In this document: piece by piece, positions 1-8,290 of the stretch
Layout of the letters: each line of letters starts with the position of its first letter
How positions within the stretch are numbered: the stretch's first letter is position 1
NCBI RefSeq assembly: GCF_001427665.1
Contig: NZ_LMHC01000002.1
Location: 121,982 to 185,981, forward strand
DNA: 64,000 bases
Source: Caulobacter sp. Root655
GTDB lineage: Bacteria; Pseudomonadota; Alphaproteobacteria; Caulobacterales; Caulobacteraceae
Direction of reading: 5' to 3'
Notes under the pieces: model-generated
Database searches by the model: none
Told to the model about the DNA's origin: nothing
The model's input: the letters and a program-made list of their open reading frames with translations, nothing else
Position numbers and translations under genes: made by a program

Positions 1-109
1 CAAGGAAAGCGCCAAGCTGCAGTCGCTGCAAACCAAGCAGCAGCTGGGCATCCAGGCGCTCTCCATCGCCAACCAGTCGTCTTCGTCGATCCTCAGCCTG
101 TTCCGATAG
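1..109 (+). CDS. fljK: flagellin, C-terminal end only (fljK-like)
   Basis: Only the last 35 codons are inside the window; the frame runs from base 2 to a TAG stop at 107-109. The peptide ends SILSLFR and contains the [17 protein letters not shown] stretch typical of the C-terminal D0 helix of bacterial flagellins. It closely resembles the end of the complete flagellin at 711-1550 ([17 protein letters not shown]). Position upstream of flaG and fljJ suggests the 25-kDa flagellin fljK of the Caulobacter alpha cluster, but the symbol rests on gene order alone. Confidence 0.8.
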   Translation, partial: KESAKLQSLQTKQQLGIQALSIANQSSSSILSLFR

Positions 110-118
110 GAACGAAGA

Positions 119-148
119 AGGAGGCGGGCCCTCGGGTCCGCCTCCGCC
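119..148 (+). terminator. hairpin after the partial flagellin gene
   Basis: An imperfect GC-rich stem (ggaggcgg-g-ccc, loop tc, ggg-t-ccgcctcc) starts ten bases after the flagellin stop and is followed by a pyrimidine-rich stretch (gcctttcc). It is a plausible intrinsic terminator for the flagellin transcript, though there is no clean T-run. Confidence 0.6.
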
Positions 149-219
149 TTTCCTTCGGGCATTGGCCGGAGGGGAGGGTCCACTAGAGGCGCGGCCGTGA
201 CCCGGCCGCGAGAGGAGTT

Positions 220-540
220 ATGGAAAACAGAGTTGCGTTGACGCCCGTCACGACCGAACCGTCCGCGCCCGCCTCGAATGCTCCATCCACCGCCCCGGGT
301 TTCTCCGCGGGCGGCGCCGCCGTTTCTGCGCCCAAGGAAAAGCCGCCCGTGGCCGATGGGCCGCAGCCCGGCGACCTGCGCCTGGTGATCGAGCAGGACG
401 CCACGACCGGCACCTACGTCTACAAGACGGTGGACCGGCGGACCGGCGACATCCTGCAGCAGTTCCCGCGTGAGGACGTTCTGCGGTTCATGCAGGCGGA
501 GCACTACGGTCCGGGTGAGGTCTTCGACGGCCTGACCTGA
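220..540 (+). CDS. flaG: FlaG family flagellar protein
   Basis: A 106-residue protein. The first 50 residues are Ala/Pro/Ser-rich and probably disordered. The C-terminal half (about residues 52-100) has the FlaG signature: LRLVIEQD, a short linker, then TVDRRTGDILQQFPREDVL, which matches the Dr-TGe-i-qiP-e core of the family. FlaG proteins influence flagellar filament length and stability; the exact mechanism is not settled. The gene lies between two flagellin genes, as expected. Start: ATG at 220, preceded by gagaggag at a good spacing for a ribosome binding site. Confidence 0.85.
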   Translation: MENRVALTPVTTEPSAPASNAPSTAPGFSAGGAAVSAPKEKPPVADGPQPGDLRLVIEQDATTGTYVYKTVDRRTGDILQQFPREDVLRFMQAEHYGPGEVFDGLT

Positions 541-591
541 AGGCCGCCCCGCGAGGCCAGCCATGCCGCGACCCGACGTCGCAGGCAAAAC

Positions 592-613
592 ATGGTTTAC
601 GCGCGTTAACCAT
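592..613 (+). promoter_or_regulatory. inverted repeat with a TTAACCAT half-site upstream of fljJ
   Basis: The sequence atggtt (592-597) is mirrored by aaccat (608-613), about 100 bases before the fljJ start. The right arm includes TTAACCAT, which resembles half of the CtrA recognition sequence. A role in cell-cycle control of fljJ is inference. I could not see a convincing sigma-54 -24/-12 pair here. Confidence 0.35.
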
Positions 614-710
614 ATTCTTACTCCCCGAGCCGCAGTCTCACGGTCGACCTGCTCGGCCGCCGAATCGCGTTCCGAGCCCCATTGGCAAGAAACGCCGTTC
701 GGAGACTGTG

Positions 711-1550
711 ATGACGCTCAGCGTGAACACCAATCAGCCTGCGCTGATCGCCCTGCAGAATCTGAACAAGACCAACGACGAGATGGCCGGCGTCCAGAGC
801 CGCATCAACACCGGTCTGGCGATCTCCAGCGCCAAGGATAACGCGGCCGTCTGGTCGATCGCCCAGGACCAGCGCGCCGACCGGTCGGCCCTGTCGGCCG
901 TGAAGATGAGCCTGGACCGCGCGACCTCGATCACCGACGTGGCCCTGGCGGCCGGGGAGTCGGTCTCGGACCTGCTGACCCAGATGCGCGAGAAGGTGGT
1001 CGCGGCCAAGGACACCTCGCTGTCGACCTCGTCGCGCAAGGCCCTGAACGCCGACTTCCAGGGCCTGCTCAAGAACATGACCCAGGTCATCAACAGCGCC
1101 ACCTTCGACGGCGCCAACATCCTGAACGGCAGCCAGCCGGCCAACATCACCTTCCTGGCCGACGCCAACGCCGCCACCTCGATCACCCTGAGCCTGCAGA
1201 ACCTGTCGCTGGGCGGCACGATCAACACCCTGACGGCGACCGACAACATCAGCACCATGACCCAGGCGTCCGCGGTGCTGACGCGCCTGGACGCCTCGCT
1301 GAGCGCGGTGAACCAGGCCGTGGGCTCGATCGGCTCGCAGGCCAAGCAGATCGAGGCCCACAACACCTTCATCGCCAAGCTGAACGATGTGCTGGAAAGC
1401 GGCGTGGGCAACCTCGTCGACGCCGACATGGCCAAGGAGAGCGCCCGCCTCCAGGCCCTGCAGGTCAAGCAACAGCTCGGCGCCCAGGCGCTGTCGATCG
1501 CCAACCAGGCGCCGCAGATCATCCTGTCGCTGTTCAACGGCGGCAGCTAG
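711..1550 (+). CDS. fljJ: flagellin (29-kDa type, FljJ)
   Basis: A 279-residue flagellin. The N-terminal D0/D1 helices begin LSVNTNQPALIALQNL and include the SRINTGLAISSAKDNAA segment, which in other flagellins packs the filament and binds the export chaperone. The middle region is short, with no large variable D2/D3 domain, as is usual for Caulobacter flagellins. The C-terminal helix ends IANQAPQIILSLF. A GTG at 708 directly precedes the ATG at 711; I prefer the ATG, which has ggaga about seven bases upstream. The symbol comes from position: in C. crescentus fljJ is the flagellin next to flaEY. Flagellins of this group are glycosylated with pseudaminic acid, which fits the PseH-like gene immediately downstream. 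Confidence 0.9.
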   Translation: MTLSVNTNQPALIALQNLNKTNDEMAGVQSRINTGLAISSAKDNAAVWSIAQDQRADRSALSAVKMSLDRATSITDVALAAGESVSDLLTQMREKVVAAKDTSLSTSSRKALNADFQGLLKNMTQVINSATFDGANILNGSQPANITFLADANAATSITLSLQNLSLGGTINTLTATDNISTMTQASAVLTRLDASLSAVNQAVGSIGSQAKQIEAHNTFIAKLNDVLESGVGNLVDADMAKESARLQALQVKQQLGAQALSIANQAPQIILSLFNGGS

Positions 1551-1609
1551 GCCTGACGCTCGGGGAATAGTAGACTTCCCGTGGCGGTGTTTGGGGAAAA
1601 CGACTCGGC

Positions 1610-2164
1610 ATGATCGACCTTCGCGATCTTACGGATGAGGACGAGGCGGTCCTGTTCAAGTGGCGGGGCGAGCCCGAGGTCGATCGCTGGATGTCCGATG
1701 CGGCCTTTCCCAGCCACGAGGCGCACGCCGCCTGGTTCCAGGCCCTGCGCACCGATCCCGACATGCGGGGCTGGATGATCGTCCGGTCCGGCGAGCCTTC
1801 CGGCCTCCTGACGCTCACGGGGCTGCTCAGCCATCACCGCAGGGCGGCCTGGAACTGGTTCCTCGGTTCGGCCGAAGCGCGGGGCAGGGGAGTCGGGCGG
1901 GCCGCCCAGGTGCTGGGCCTGGACCGCGCCTTCGGTGAGCTGGGCCTGCACAAGGTGTTCGCCGAGGTCATGGCCGACAACGACGCGGCCCTGAAGGCCC
2001 AGGCCGCCTCGGGTTTCCGGCGCGAAGGCTATCTGCGCGGCCACGTGTTGAAGAACGGCGTGCCGCGCGACGTGGTCCTGCTGGGCATACTGGCCGAGGA
2101 GTGGCGCGAGCTGGGCGGGGCCGTCCGGCGCTCCCTGACCGACGCCCACCTGATCGCCGCCTAG
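1610..2164 (+). CDS. flmH: GNAT acetyltransferase, PseH/FlmH-like
   Basis: A 184-residue GNAT-fold protein. Recognisable segments are the N-terminal LRDLTDEDEAVLFKWRGEPEV, the acetyl-CoA pyrophosphate loop ARGRGVGRAAQVLGLD (about residues 90-107), LGLHKVFAEVMADND and the C-terminal SGFRREGYLRGHVLKNG. These match PseH, which N-acetylates the 4-amino sugar precursor of pseudaminic acid using acetyl-CoA. It sits between fljJ and flaEY, so the likely role is building the sugar that decorates flagellin. The symbol flmH follows the Caulobacter flagellin-modification nomenclature and is less certain than the enzyme class. It starts 60 bases after the fljJ stop. Confidence 0.75.
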   Translation: MIDLRDLTDEDEAVLFKWRGEPEVDRWMSDAAFPSHEAHAAWFQALRTDPDMRGWMIVRSGEPSGLLTLTGLLSHHRRAAWNWFLGSAEARGRGVGRAAQVLGLDRAFGELGLHKVFAEVMADNDAALKAQAASGFRREGYLRGHVLKNGVPRDVVLLGILAEEWRELGGAVRRSLTDAHLIAA

Positions 2165-2333
2165 GGCCTTTGGCCGAGGCTAAGGCTCTAGATCAAACAT
2201 TGGAGCGTGGCAGGCGCTGAAACCGCTCACACTTTCGGCCGCCGCGCTCCTGATTCATACGTCTTAACGAAACGTCAGCGTTCATCGCCCACAGTCGAAT
2301 CGAGGGGCGTAGTGCGTCCCGTTGGGACACGCT

Positions 2334-5177
2334 GTGATCACTTTCGATTCCAGTCTTTTGCTCGGCTACTACCAGGCCAAGTCCGCTGGCCAGGCCGCGG
2401 GGGCGACGGCGTCGTCCAGCAGCATGTCCTCGTCACTGTCGTCTTCGACCAAGAAGACCGTGCCCAACGCGCCCTGGACCGCGGTGACCACTGAGCCCAG
2501 CGACATGGTCAAGGGCGCGCTCAACGGCCGCAAGTTCGTCGACGAGGGCGCGGCCGTGAACGCCGCCCCGACGATCAGCGGCGACTACAAGAAGCTGTTC
2601 GCCACCTACCAGGCGCTCAACACCCTCTCGGCGATCGCCAACCGGTCCAGCGAGAAGAACGTCACCGACAGCGAAATCAAGCGGCTGCAGGCGGTGTTCA
2701 GTAAGGGGCTGAACGAGGTCAACAGCTACATCCAGAACCTCAGCACCGACGGCATGCGCGTCACGACCGGCGCGGTCATGACCAGCGACAAGTCCAGTGT
2801 CGGCGTGCCCAAGAACAACTACGGCTACGTCACCGGCAAACTCTACAGCGGCAAGGTCGACGACGTGGTGCCCACCTTCGCGGGCGCCGTCAGCTTCACC
2901 ATGGCGGTCAAGAAGTTCGGCGTCTCGACCAACCTGACCATGGACCTGTCGGAGATGGGGGCCACGCCGCGGACGATGGCCAACGTGGTCAGCTTCTTCA
3001 ACAGCAAGCTCGACGCGGCCGGCTTCGACACCACTTTCGCCGTCGAGCGCACGGTCGGCCAGGAGCGGACCACCACGGTCAACGGCCAGACCGTCAAGCT
3101 GCCGGCCACCGGCGACGACTTCGCCCTGCGCATCCGCGGCGACTCGACCGAGGCCCTGACCTTCACCGCGCCGGCCCCCAAGCCCGCGGTCTACATCACC
3201 ACCGCCGCTGGCAATCCCGATCCGGACAAGAAGCCCGAAACCGAAGACGCCAAGATCGAGAACACCCTGGTCAAGTACGGCCCCGGCACGGCCGGCCAGC
3301 CGGGGACCAAGATCTTCTCCGACACGCTGGAAGGCACCGTCGCCAACGTTCACAAGACGATGACCGGTCCGGACGGCTCGCTCTACGTGCTGGCCGACGT
3401 CGACGGGGCGGCCAGCAGCCAGACGATCAAGGGCGAACAGGACGTCGCCCTGCTGAAATACGACTCGGCCGGCAAGCTGCTTTATGCCCGCACCCTGGGA
3501 GCCGCCGACACCGCCACAGGCTACAACATGGCCATCTCCGCCGACGGCCAGGTGGCGATCGCCGGTTCGGTGTCGGGCCAGTTGTCGGGCGCGACCAACG
3601 GCCCGATCAACTCCGACTCGGCCGGTACGGTCACCGACAGCTTCGTCACGCTCTACGACGCCAAGGGCGACGAGACCTGGACGGTGCGCCGCGGCGGCAT
3701 GCTGGAGGACGAGGCCACGGCCGTGGCCTTCGGCCAGGACGGCGTGGTCTATGTCGGCGGGCGCACCAAGTCGGACATGCCGGGCTCGGCCACCGGCGCC
3801 ACGGCCGGCGGCTACGACAGCTACCTGACCGGCTTCGCCACCGACATCGCCGGCACGCCCAAGGCGCTGTTCACGACCCATTTCGGCAGCGCCGAGAACG
3901 ACACCGTCGCCGGCATCGTCGTCAACGGCTCGCAGGTGGTGGTGGCCAGCAAGGAAGGCAGCGAGGCCATGCTTCGCAGCTTCAACGTCGCCACCACCGT
4001 GGTCACCGAGAACCGCACGGCGTTGAACGACAAGGAAGTCTGGGTCACGGCCCCGGTGACCTACACCAAGGCGGCCACCCTCACCACGGGCGCGACTCGC
4101 GACCTGGGCTCGTTGAAGGGCGGCAACATCGCCGGCCTGACGATCGACAACGGGCAACTCTACGTCGGCGGTTCGACCACCAACGGCGCCCTGACCGTCA
4201 ACAACAAGACCGCGGTGGCGTCCGGCGGCTCGGACGGCTTCGCCGCCCGCGTCTCGCTGGACCTGACCAGCACCGCCCAGGACGCCCTGGCCTATTACGG
4301 CGGCACGGGCGACGACACCGTCACCGGCATGGCCGTCTCCAACGGCCAGGTCTGGCTGGTGGGTTCGGCCGGCAAGGACCTGGCGGGCCAGGCCACGGTC
4401 GGCGACAAGGACGGCTATGTCGCCCAGATGGACGTGGCCACGGGCGCGGTCTCCTGGCAGCAGCGCCTGACGGGCAAGGACGGCTACGCCACCCCGACCT
4501 CGATCGCGGTTGACGCCTCCGGCGCCAGCAGCCTGGACGTCTTCGGCCTGCCGCGCGGCACGATGGACTTCACTCAGTCGCAGAAGATCGTGTCGGCGAC
4601 CTCGGCGCGGGCCGGCGACACCTTCCAGATCCGCACCCGGGCCCGCGGCACGCTGACCACGATCAAGATCGACGCCAACGACACGCTCGAAACCCTCGGC
4701 GACAAGATCCGCAAGGCTTCCGGCTTCGCCGCCAAGGTGGAATATTCCAGCTCGGGCAACAGCCGCAGCCTGCGGATCAGTCCTTCCCAGACCACCTCGA
4801 CGATCGAGATCCTGGCGGGCAAGGGTGGCACGGACGTGCTCGAGGCCCTGGGCCTCAAGCCCGGCATCGTGCGCAACACCAAGATCGACGACGGCAAGAC
4901 CGTCTCGGCGGATGGCAAGGGGCCGATCTACGGCCTGTCGCTGGACACCGGCCTGGACCTCACCGACGACACCGGCCGCAAGCTGGCCACGGCCGCCATG
5001 ACCAAGGCCATCGCGGCGGTGCGCCTGGCCTATCGCGAGATGGCCGACGCCGCCAACGGCGTCGTGCCGGCCGATACGTCGACCGGCTCCGGCAAGACCG
5101 GCGGCACGGTCCCCACCTATCTGACCAACCAGATCGCCAACTACCAGGCCGCCCTGAACCGCCTGACCGGCGGCTAA
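2334..5177 (+). CDS. flaEY: flagellar regulatory protein FlaEY
   Basis: A large protein (947 residues from the GTG at 2334; a TTG at 2322 would add four). The N-terminus starts ITFDSSLLLGYYQAK. The middle third contains repeats of the SBBP beta-propeller type, for example around residues 388-400 (ISADGQVAIAGS), 516-530 (FGSAENDTVAGIVV) and 656-675 (YYGGTGDDTVTGMAVSNG). The C-terminal 150 residues resemble flagellin- or hook-associated sequence. C. crescentus flaEY lies next to the flagellin genes and is needed for normal filament assembly and flagellin expression; I assign it by gene order, size and repeat type. No signal peptide is visible. No clear ribosome binding site marks the start. Confidence 0.8.
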   Translation: MITFDSSLLLGYYQAKSAGQAAGATASSSSMSSSLSSSTKKTVPNAPWTAVTTEPSDMVKGALNGRKFVDEGAAVNAAPTISGDYKKLFATYQALNTLSAIANRSSEKNVTDSEIKRLQAVFSKGLNEVNSYIQNLSTDGMRVTTGAVMTSDKSSVGVPKNNYGYVTGKLYSGKVDDVVPTFAGAVSFTMAVKKFGVSTNLTMDLSEMGATPRTMANVVSFFNSKLDAAGFDTTFAVERTVGQERTTTVNGQTVKLPATGDDFALRIRGDSTEALTFTAPAPKPAVYITTAAGNPDPDKKPETEDAKIENTLVKYGPGTAGQPGTKIFSDTLEGTVANVHKTMTGPDGSLYVLADVDGAASSQTIKGEQDVALLKYDSAGKLLYARTLGAADTATGYNMAISADGQVAIAGSVSGQLSGATNGPINSDSAGTVTDSFVTLYDAKGDETWTVRRGGMLEDEATAVAFGQDGVVYVGGRTKSDMPGSATGATAGGYDSYLTGFATDIAGTPKALFTTHFGSAENDTVAGIVVNGSQVVVASKEGSEAMLRSFNVATTVVTENRTALNDKEVWVTAPVTYTKAATLTTGATRDLGSLKGGNIAGLTIDNGQLYVGGSTTNGALTVNNKTAVASGGSDGFAARVSLDLTSTAQDALAYYGGTGDDTVTGMAVSNGQVWLVGSAGKDLAGQATVGDKDGYVAQMDVATGAVSWQQRLTGKDGYATPTSIAVDASGASSLDVFGLPRGTMDFTQSQKIVSATSARAGDTFQIRTRARGTLTTIKIDANDTLETLGDKIRKASGFAAKVEYSSSGNSRSLRISPSQTTSTIEILAGKGGTDVLEALGLKPGIVRNTKIDDGKTVSADGKGPIYGLSLDTGLDLTDDTGRKLATAAMTKAIAAVRLAYREMADAANGVVPADTSTGSGKTGGTVPTYLTNQIANYQAALNRLTGG

Positions 5178-5259
5178 TCGGCGGAGCCGCGCCACCGAGT
5201 TGCGCCTTGCGTCTTCCCATGGACTTGAAAGCGTCATCGACGCGTCGTAGCCAGGGATC

Positions 5260-5931
5260 ATGGAACTTCTCAAAGATCGACGCGTGTTGCTGGGCGGCGG
5301 CGCCGCCCTGGCCCTGATCGCGGGCCTCGGCATCGCCCTGGCCCTGATGCACGGCGGCAAGTCGCCCACCGAGGCGCCGCCGGCTTCGCGCGGCGGGCTG
5401 GTGGTCGAGACCGGGCGCGCCGACGACACCAAGCTCGATCCGGCCCGTCCGCTGCGTTGCTTCGTCGGCGGCCAGTTCGTCGGCGAGACCACCCTGGCCG
5501 AATGCGCCAAGAAGAACGGCGTGGCGACCGGGGCGCTCGACGTCGGCGTCGACGAGACCGGGGCCCTGGCGGCCGCCGACCAGGCCGGCCTGGTGCTGAC
5601 CCCGCTGCCGCCGCCCGCCGAGACCGTCGCGGTCGCCGCGCCCGCCGCGACCACGACCGCGCCGACCCCGGCCGCCGCCTCCACGCCCCTGGCGGTCTGC
5701 TGGCGCTACGCCGGTGGCGAATGGCGCAAGCAACCAGGCGAGATCACCCTGAACGCCTGTGTCCAGCAGCTCTACAGCGGCAAGTGCGAGCGTCCCGGCG
5801 GCGCGACCTACGGCCGTTGGGGCGACGAGACCCTGCGCCGGGTCCCGGGCCGGGTGGAGTCGTCGTCCGACAACCGCACTTTCCATTCGATCATCGAACA
5901 GGGGCCAGACTGCTCCATCCCGTCGGTTTAG
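5260..5931 (+). CDS. hypothetical protein with one N-terminal membrane anchor
   Basis: A 223-residue protein I do not recognise. Residues 9-30 form a hydrophobic segment (LLGGGAALALIAGLGIALAL) without a lipobox or clear cleavage site, so it is probably an inner-membrane anchor with a periplasmic C-terminal part. Two cysteine-containing modules follow: LRCFVGGQFVGETTLAEC (about 66-84) and VCWRYAGGEWRKQPGEITLNAC (about 145-167), separated by an Ala/Pro/Thr linker. The two modules share the pattern C-x(3-6)-GG-x-(4-7)-T-L-x-A/E-C and may be a duplication. It is 15 bases upstream of the lipoprotein gene at 5947, so the two may be co-transcribed. Confidence 0.6.
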   Translation: MELLKDRRVLLGGGAALALIAGLGIALALMHGGKSPTEAPPASRGGLVVETGRADDTKLDPARPLRCFVGGQFVGETTLAECAKKNGVATGALDVGVDETGALAAADQAGLVLTPLPPPAETVAVAAPAATTTAPTPAAASTPLAVCWRYAGGEWRKQPGEITLNACVQQLYSGKCERPGGATYGRWGDETLRRVPGRVESSSDNRTFHSIIEQGPDCSIPSV

Positions 5932-5946
5932 AGAGATCGTAAGACC

Positions 5947-6333
5947 ATGCGCCCGTTTTCCATCGTCGCCGTCTCCCTTCTCGCCGCCGCCACGGCCCTG
6001 ACCGGTTGCGTCAAGCAGACCAAGGCCCCCTTCGAGAGCGGCGTCTGCATGCACGTCGTCGAGCAGAAGGACGGCACGCTGAAATACAATCCGGTCGCCC
6101 GCAATGTCCCGGGCATGGAGCAGTGCGCCGCCGAACTGGAGGGCATGCGGATCCGCTTCATCCGCATGGGCAGCCCCATCCGCGAACTGACCGGCGCCTA
6201 TCAGGGCAAGTTCATCTTCGTGCAGAAGGACGGCATCTATCTGGGCGACACCTACGAGGGTGCCCGGTTCATGTCGCTGGTCCGCACCGGCGACGGCCGC
6301 CTGGCCGTGCCCGGGGCCATGCCCGCGCAATAG
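5947..6333 (+). CDS. putative lipoprotein
   Basis: A 128-residue protein with a lipoprotein signal peptide: MRPFSIVAVSLLAAATALTGC, where LTGC is the lipobox and Cys21 would be lipidated. The mature part has two more cysteines (in ESGVCMHVV and MEQCAAEL) and no domain I recognise. It follows the gene at 5260 with a 15-base gap and probably belongs to the same transcript. It lies just upstream of the regulated ssb promoter. Confidence 0.65.
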   Translation: MRPFSIVAVSLLAAATALTGCVKQTKAPFESGVCMHVVEQKDGTLKYNPVARNVPGMEQCAAELEGMRIRFIRMGSPIRELTGAYQGKFIFVQKDGIYLGDTYEGARFMSLVRTGDGRLAVPGAMPAQ

Positions 6334-6372
6334 GCGTGGCTTTCGGCGGTGGATAACCCGGGCGTTCCACAG

Positions 6373-6387
6373 GAACGTTAGTGGAAC
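6373..6387 (+). promoter_or_regulatory. SOS (LexA) box upstream of ssb
   Basis: GAAC (6373-6376), seven bases, GAAC (6384-6387). This is the complement of the alphaproteobacterial LexA site GTTC-N7-GTTC, with a perfect match in both half-sites. It lies 90 bases before the ssb start codon. LexA control of ssb is known in C. crescentus; here it is inferred from the site. Confidence 0.75.
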
Positions 6388-6404
6388 AAAGCTTGATTTC
6401 GCTT

Positions 6405-6420
6405 TTAAGAACCCGTTAAC
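6405..6420 (+). promoter_or_regulatory. CtrA-type site upstream of ssb
   Basis: TTAA (6405-6408), seven bases, TTAAC (6416-6420) is a perfect match to the full CtrA box TTAA-N7-TTAAC of Caulobacter. It is 18 bases downstream of the SOS box and 57 bases before the ssb start, so both could act on one promoter. Binding is inferred, not shown. Confidence 0.6.
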
Positions 6421-6476
6421 GTCCGCGTCAGATTCCGGCGCGATGGGTCGCCGGGCGTGAACAGGAAATTCCGCCT

Positions 6477-6980
6477 ATGGCAGGCAGCGTCAACAAGGTC
6501 ATCCTGGTGGGCAACCTCGGGGCCGATCCCGAAATCCGCACCCTCAGCTCGGGCGACCGCGTCGCCAACCTGCGTCTGGCCACCTCGGAAACCTGGCGCG
6601 ACCGCACCTCGGGCGAGCGCAAGGAAAAGACCGAATGGCACCGCGTGGTGATCTTCAACGACAACCTCGTGAAGGTCGCCGAGAGCTATCTGCGCAAGGG
6701 CTCGACGGTCTATATCGAAGGCGCGATCCAGACGCGCAAGTGGGCCGACCAGAGCGGCGTGGAAAAGTACTCCACCGAGATCGTGCTGCAGAAATTCCGC
6801 GGCGAACTGACCATGCTGGGCGGTCGCGGCGACGGCGCCGGCGCTTCGGCGGGCGGTGGCGACCAGGGCTATGACAGCGGCTACGGCGGCGGTTCGAGCG
6901 GCGCCGCCGCGCCGCGCAGCCAGCCCAGCGGCCCGCGCGAAAGCTTCTCGGCCGACCTGGACGACGAGATCCCGTTCTAG
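6477..6980 (+). CDS. ssb: single-stranded DNA-binding protein
   Basis: A 167-residue SSB. The OB fold covers about residues 4-112 ([44 protein letters not shown]). It is followed by a Gly/Ser/Gln-rich linker and the acidic tip DLDDEIPF that recruits replication and repair partners. SSB coats single-stranded DNA during replication, recombination and repair. The gene appears monocistronic, with SOS and CtrA-type sites in front and a strong terminator behind. The ATG at 6477 is preceded by aggaaattccgcct. Confidence 0.97.
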   Translation: MAGSVNKVILVGNLGADPEIRTLSSGDRVANLRLATSETWRDRTSGERKEKTEWHRVVIFNDNLVKVAESYLRKGSTVYIEGAIQTRKWADQSGVEKYSTEIVLQKFRGELTMLGGRGDGAGASAGGGDQGYDSGYGGGSSGAAAPRSQPSGPRESFSADLDDEIPF

Positions 6981-7008
6981 GTCCCGGCCTGAACGCATCG
7001 AGACGATG

Positions 7009-7042
7009 AGCGGCCAGTTCCTGTCGGAACTGGCCGCTTTTT
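7009..7042 (+). terminator. rho-independent terminator of ssb
   Basis: A perfect 13-base-pair stem (agcggccagttcc / ggaactggccgct) with a four-base loop tgtc is followed by a run of five T. It lies 29 bases after the ssb stop and directly before the 3' end of the convergent oxidoreductase gene. Confidence 0.95.
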
Positions 7043-7049
7043 CTTGGCG

Positions 7050-8081
7050 TTAGCCCACCAATTCGCGAACCCGGGGGATGACCCGTTCGCCATAGAGCGC
7101 GATGCAGCGCATCAGCTTGTCGTGGGGCAGGGACCCGGCGCTGTACTTCATCTGGAAACGCTGGACGCCCAGAGCTTGGACCGTGGTGGCGATCTTGTGG
7201 GCCACCGTCTCGGGCGAGCCGACATAGAGCGAGCCGTGGTCGGCCTCGGCCTCGAACTCGGCGCGGCCCATCGGCGGCCAGCCCCGCTCGGCCCCGATCC
7301 GGTCGCGCATGCGCTTGTAGTCGGGCCACAGCTCCTCGCGAGCCTGCTCGTCGGTGTCAGCCACATAGCCGGGCGAATGGACACCGATGGGGCGCGCCGG
7401 CCGGCCCAGTTCGCCGAACGCCCGATGATAGAGATCGACATAGGGCGCGAACCGCTTGGGATCGCCGCCGATGATCGCCAGCATCAGCGGCAGGTCGTAG
7501 CGGGCGGCGCGAACCACCGATTCCGGACTGCCGCCCACGCCGATCCAGGTCTTCAGCGGCGCGGATTCGGTTTGGGGAAAGACCGCCTGGTCGACGAGCG
7601 GCGGACGAAACGCCCCGCGCCAGGTCACCGACGGCTGGCGGATCAGCGCCGCGAACAGGTCGAGCTTTTCCTCGAACAGTTGGTCGTACTGCGACAGCTC
7701 GAAGCCGAACAGCGGGAAGGATTCAGTGAACGATCCGCGCCCGAGGATCACCTCGGCCCGGCCGTTCGAGACCGCGTCCAGGGTCGAAAAGCGCTGGAAG
7801 ACGCGGATGGGGTCGTCGGAACTGAGCACCGTCACCGCCGAGCCCAGCTTGATCCGGCTTGTCTGGCCGGCGATCGCCGCCAGCACGATCTCGGGCGACG
7901 AGACCGCGAAATCGACGCGGTGATGTTCGCCGACCCCGAAGAAGTCCACGCCCAACTGGTCGGCCAGCACCGCCTCGGCGACGACGTCGCGGATGACCCG
8001 CGCCTGCGGCAGCGGCGCGCCGTCCGGTCCGGTCGTCACGTCGCCAAAGGTGTCCAGGCCAAGTTCCAGCGTCTGCGTCAT
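7050..8081 (-). CDS. LLM-class flavin-dependent oxidoreductase
   Basis: A 343-residue luciferase-like monooxygenase fold. Key segments are the N-terminal LELGLDTFGDV, DFFGVGEHH (about residues 46-54, near the FMN phosphate in relatives), SSPEIVLAAIAGQTSRIKLG, GRAEVILGRGSF and VGSPETVAHKI near the C-terminus. These enzymes use reduced FMN to oxidise small organic substrates; the substrate cannot be read from sequence. It is transcribed divergently from the desaturase gene at 8291. A second, only distantly similar member of the superfamily is cut by the right edge of the window (63039). Confidence 0.85.
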   Translation of the reverse strand: MTQTLELGLDTFGDVTTGPDGAPLPQARVIRDVVAEAVLADQLGVDFFGVGEHHRVDFAVSSPEIVLAAIAGQTSRIKLGSAVTVLSSDDPIRVFQRFSTLDAVSNGRAEVILGRGSFTESFPLFGFELSQYDQLFEEKLDLFAALIRQPSVTWRGAFRPPLVDQAVFPQTESAPLKTWIGVGGSPESVVRAARYDLPLMLAIIGGDPKRFAPYVDLYHRAFGELGRPARPIGVHSPGYVADTDEQAREELWPDYKRMRDRIGAERGWPPMGRAEFEAEADHGSLYVGSPETVAHKIATTVQALGVQRFQMKYSAGSLPHDKLMRCIALYGERVIPRVRELVG

Positions 8082-8227
8082 CGGATCTCCATGGAATCTC
8101 GCGCCACGAACTGGTCGCGGCGCCTCGAGGAAGGTTGAATGTTCGACACAGATGGTGTTGCAGTTCGGCGCGACAATGGCTGGCGTTCCGGCGCATCGCG
8201 GTTTGCTTTAAGGGACGAAAGCTAAGG

Positions 8228-8251
8228 GCGAACGCCTATTCGGACGTTCGC
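8228..8251. promoter_or_regulatory. inverted repeat in the divergent promoter region
   Basis: GCGAACG (8228-8234) and CGTTCGC (8245-8251) form a perfect seven-base inverted repeat with a ten-base spacer. It sits between the divergent oxidoreductase and desaturase genes and has operator-like symmetry. No known regulator motif was recognised. Confidence 0.3.
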
Positions 8252-8290
8252 GGATTGAATTTCGCCGGCGACGGGCCCAAGTCGGAGGCC

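Noticed and set aside
2433..5684. Antisense ORF of 1083 codons opposite flaEY and the gene at 5260
   Set aside because: Gly/Val/Arg/His-rich low-complexity translation, typical of the reverse strand of GC-rich genes; the plus-strand genes have clear families and ordered starts.
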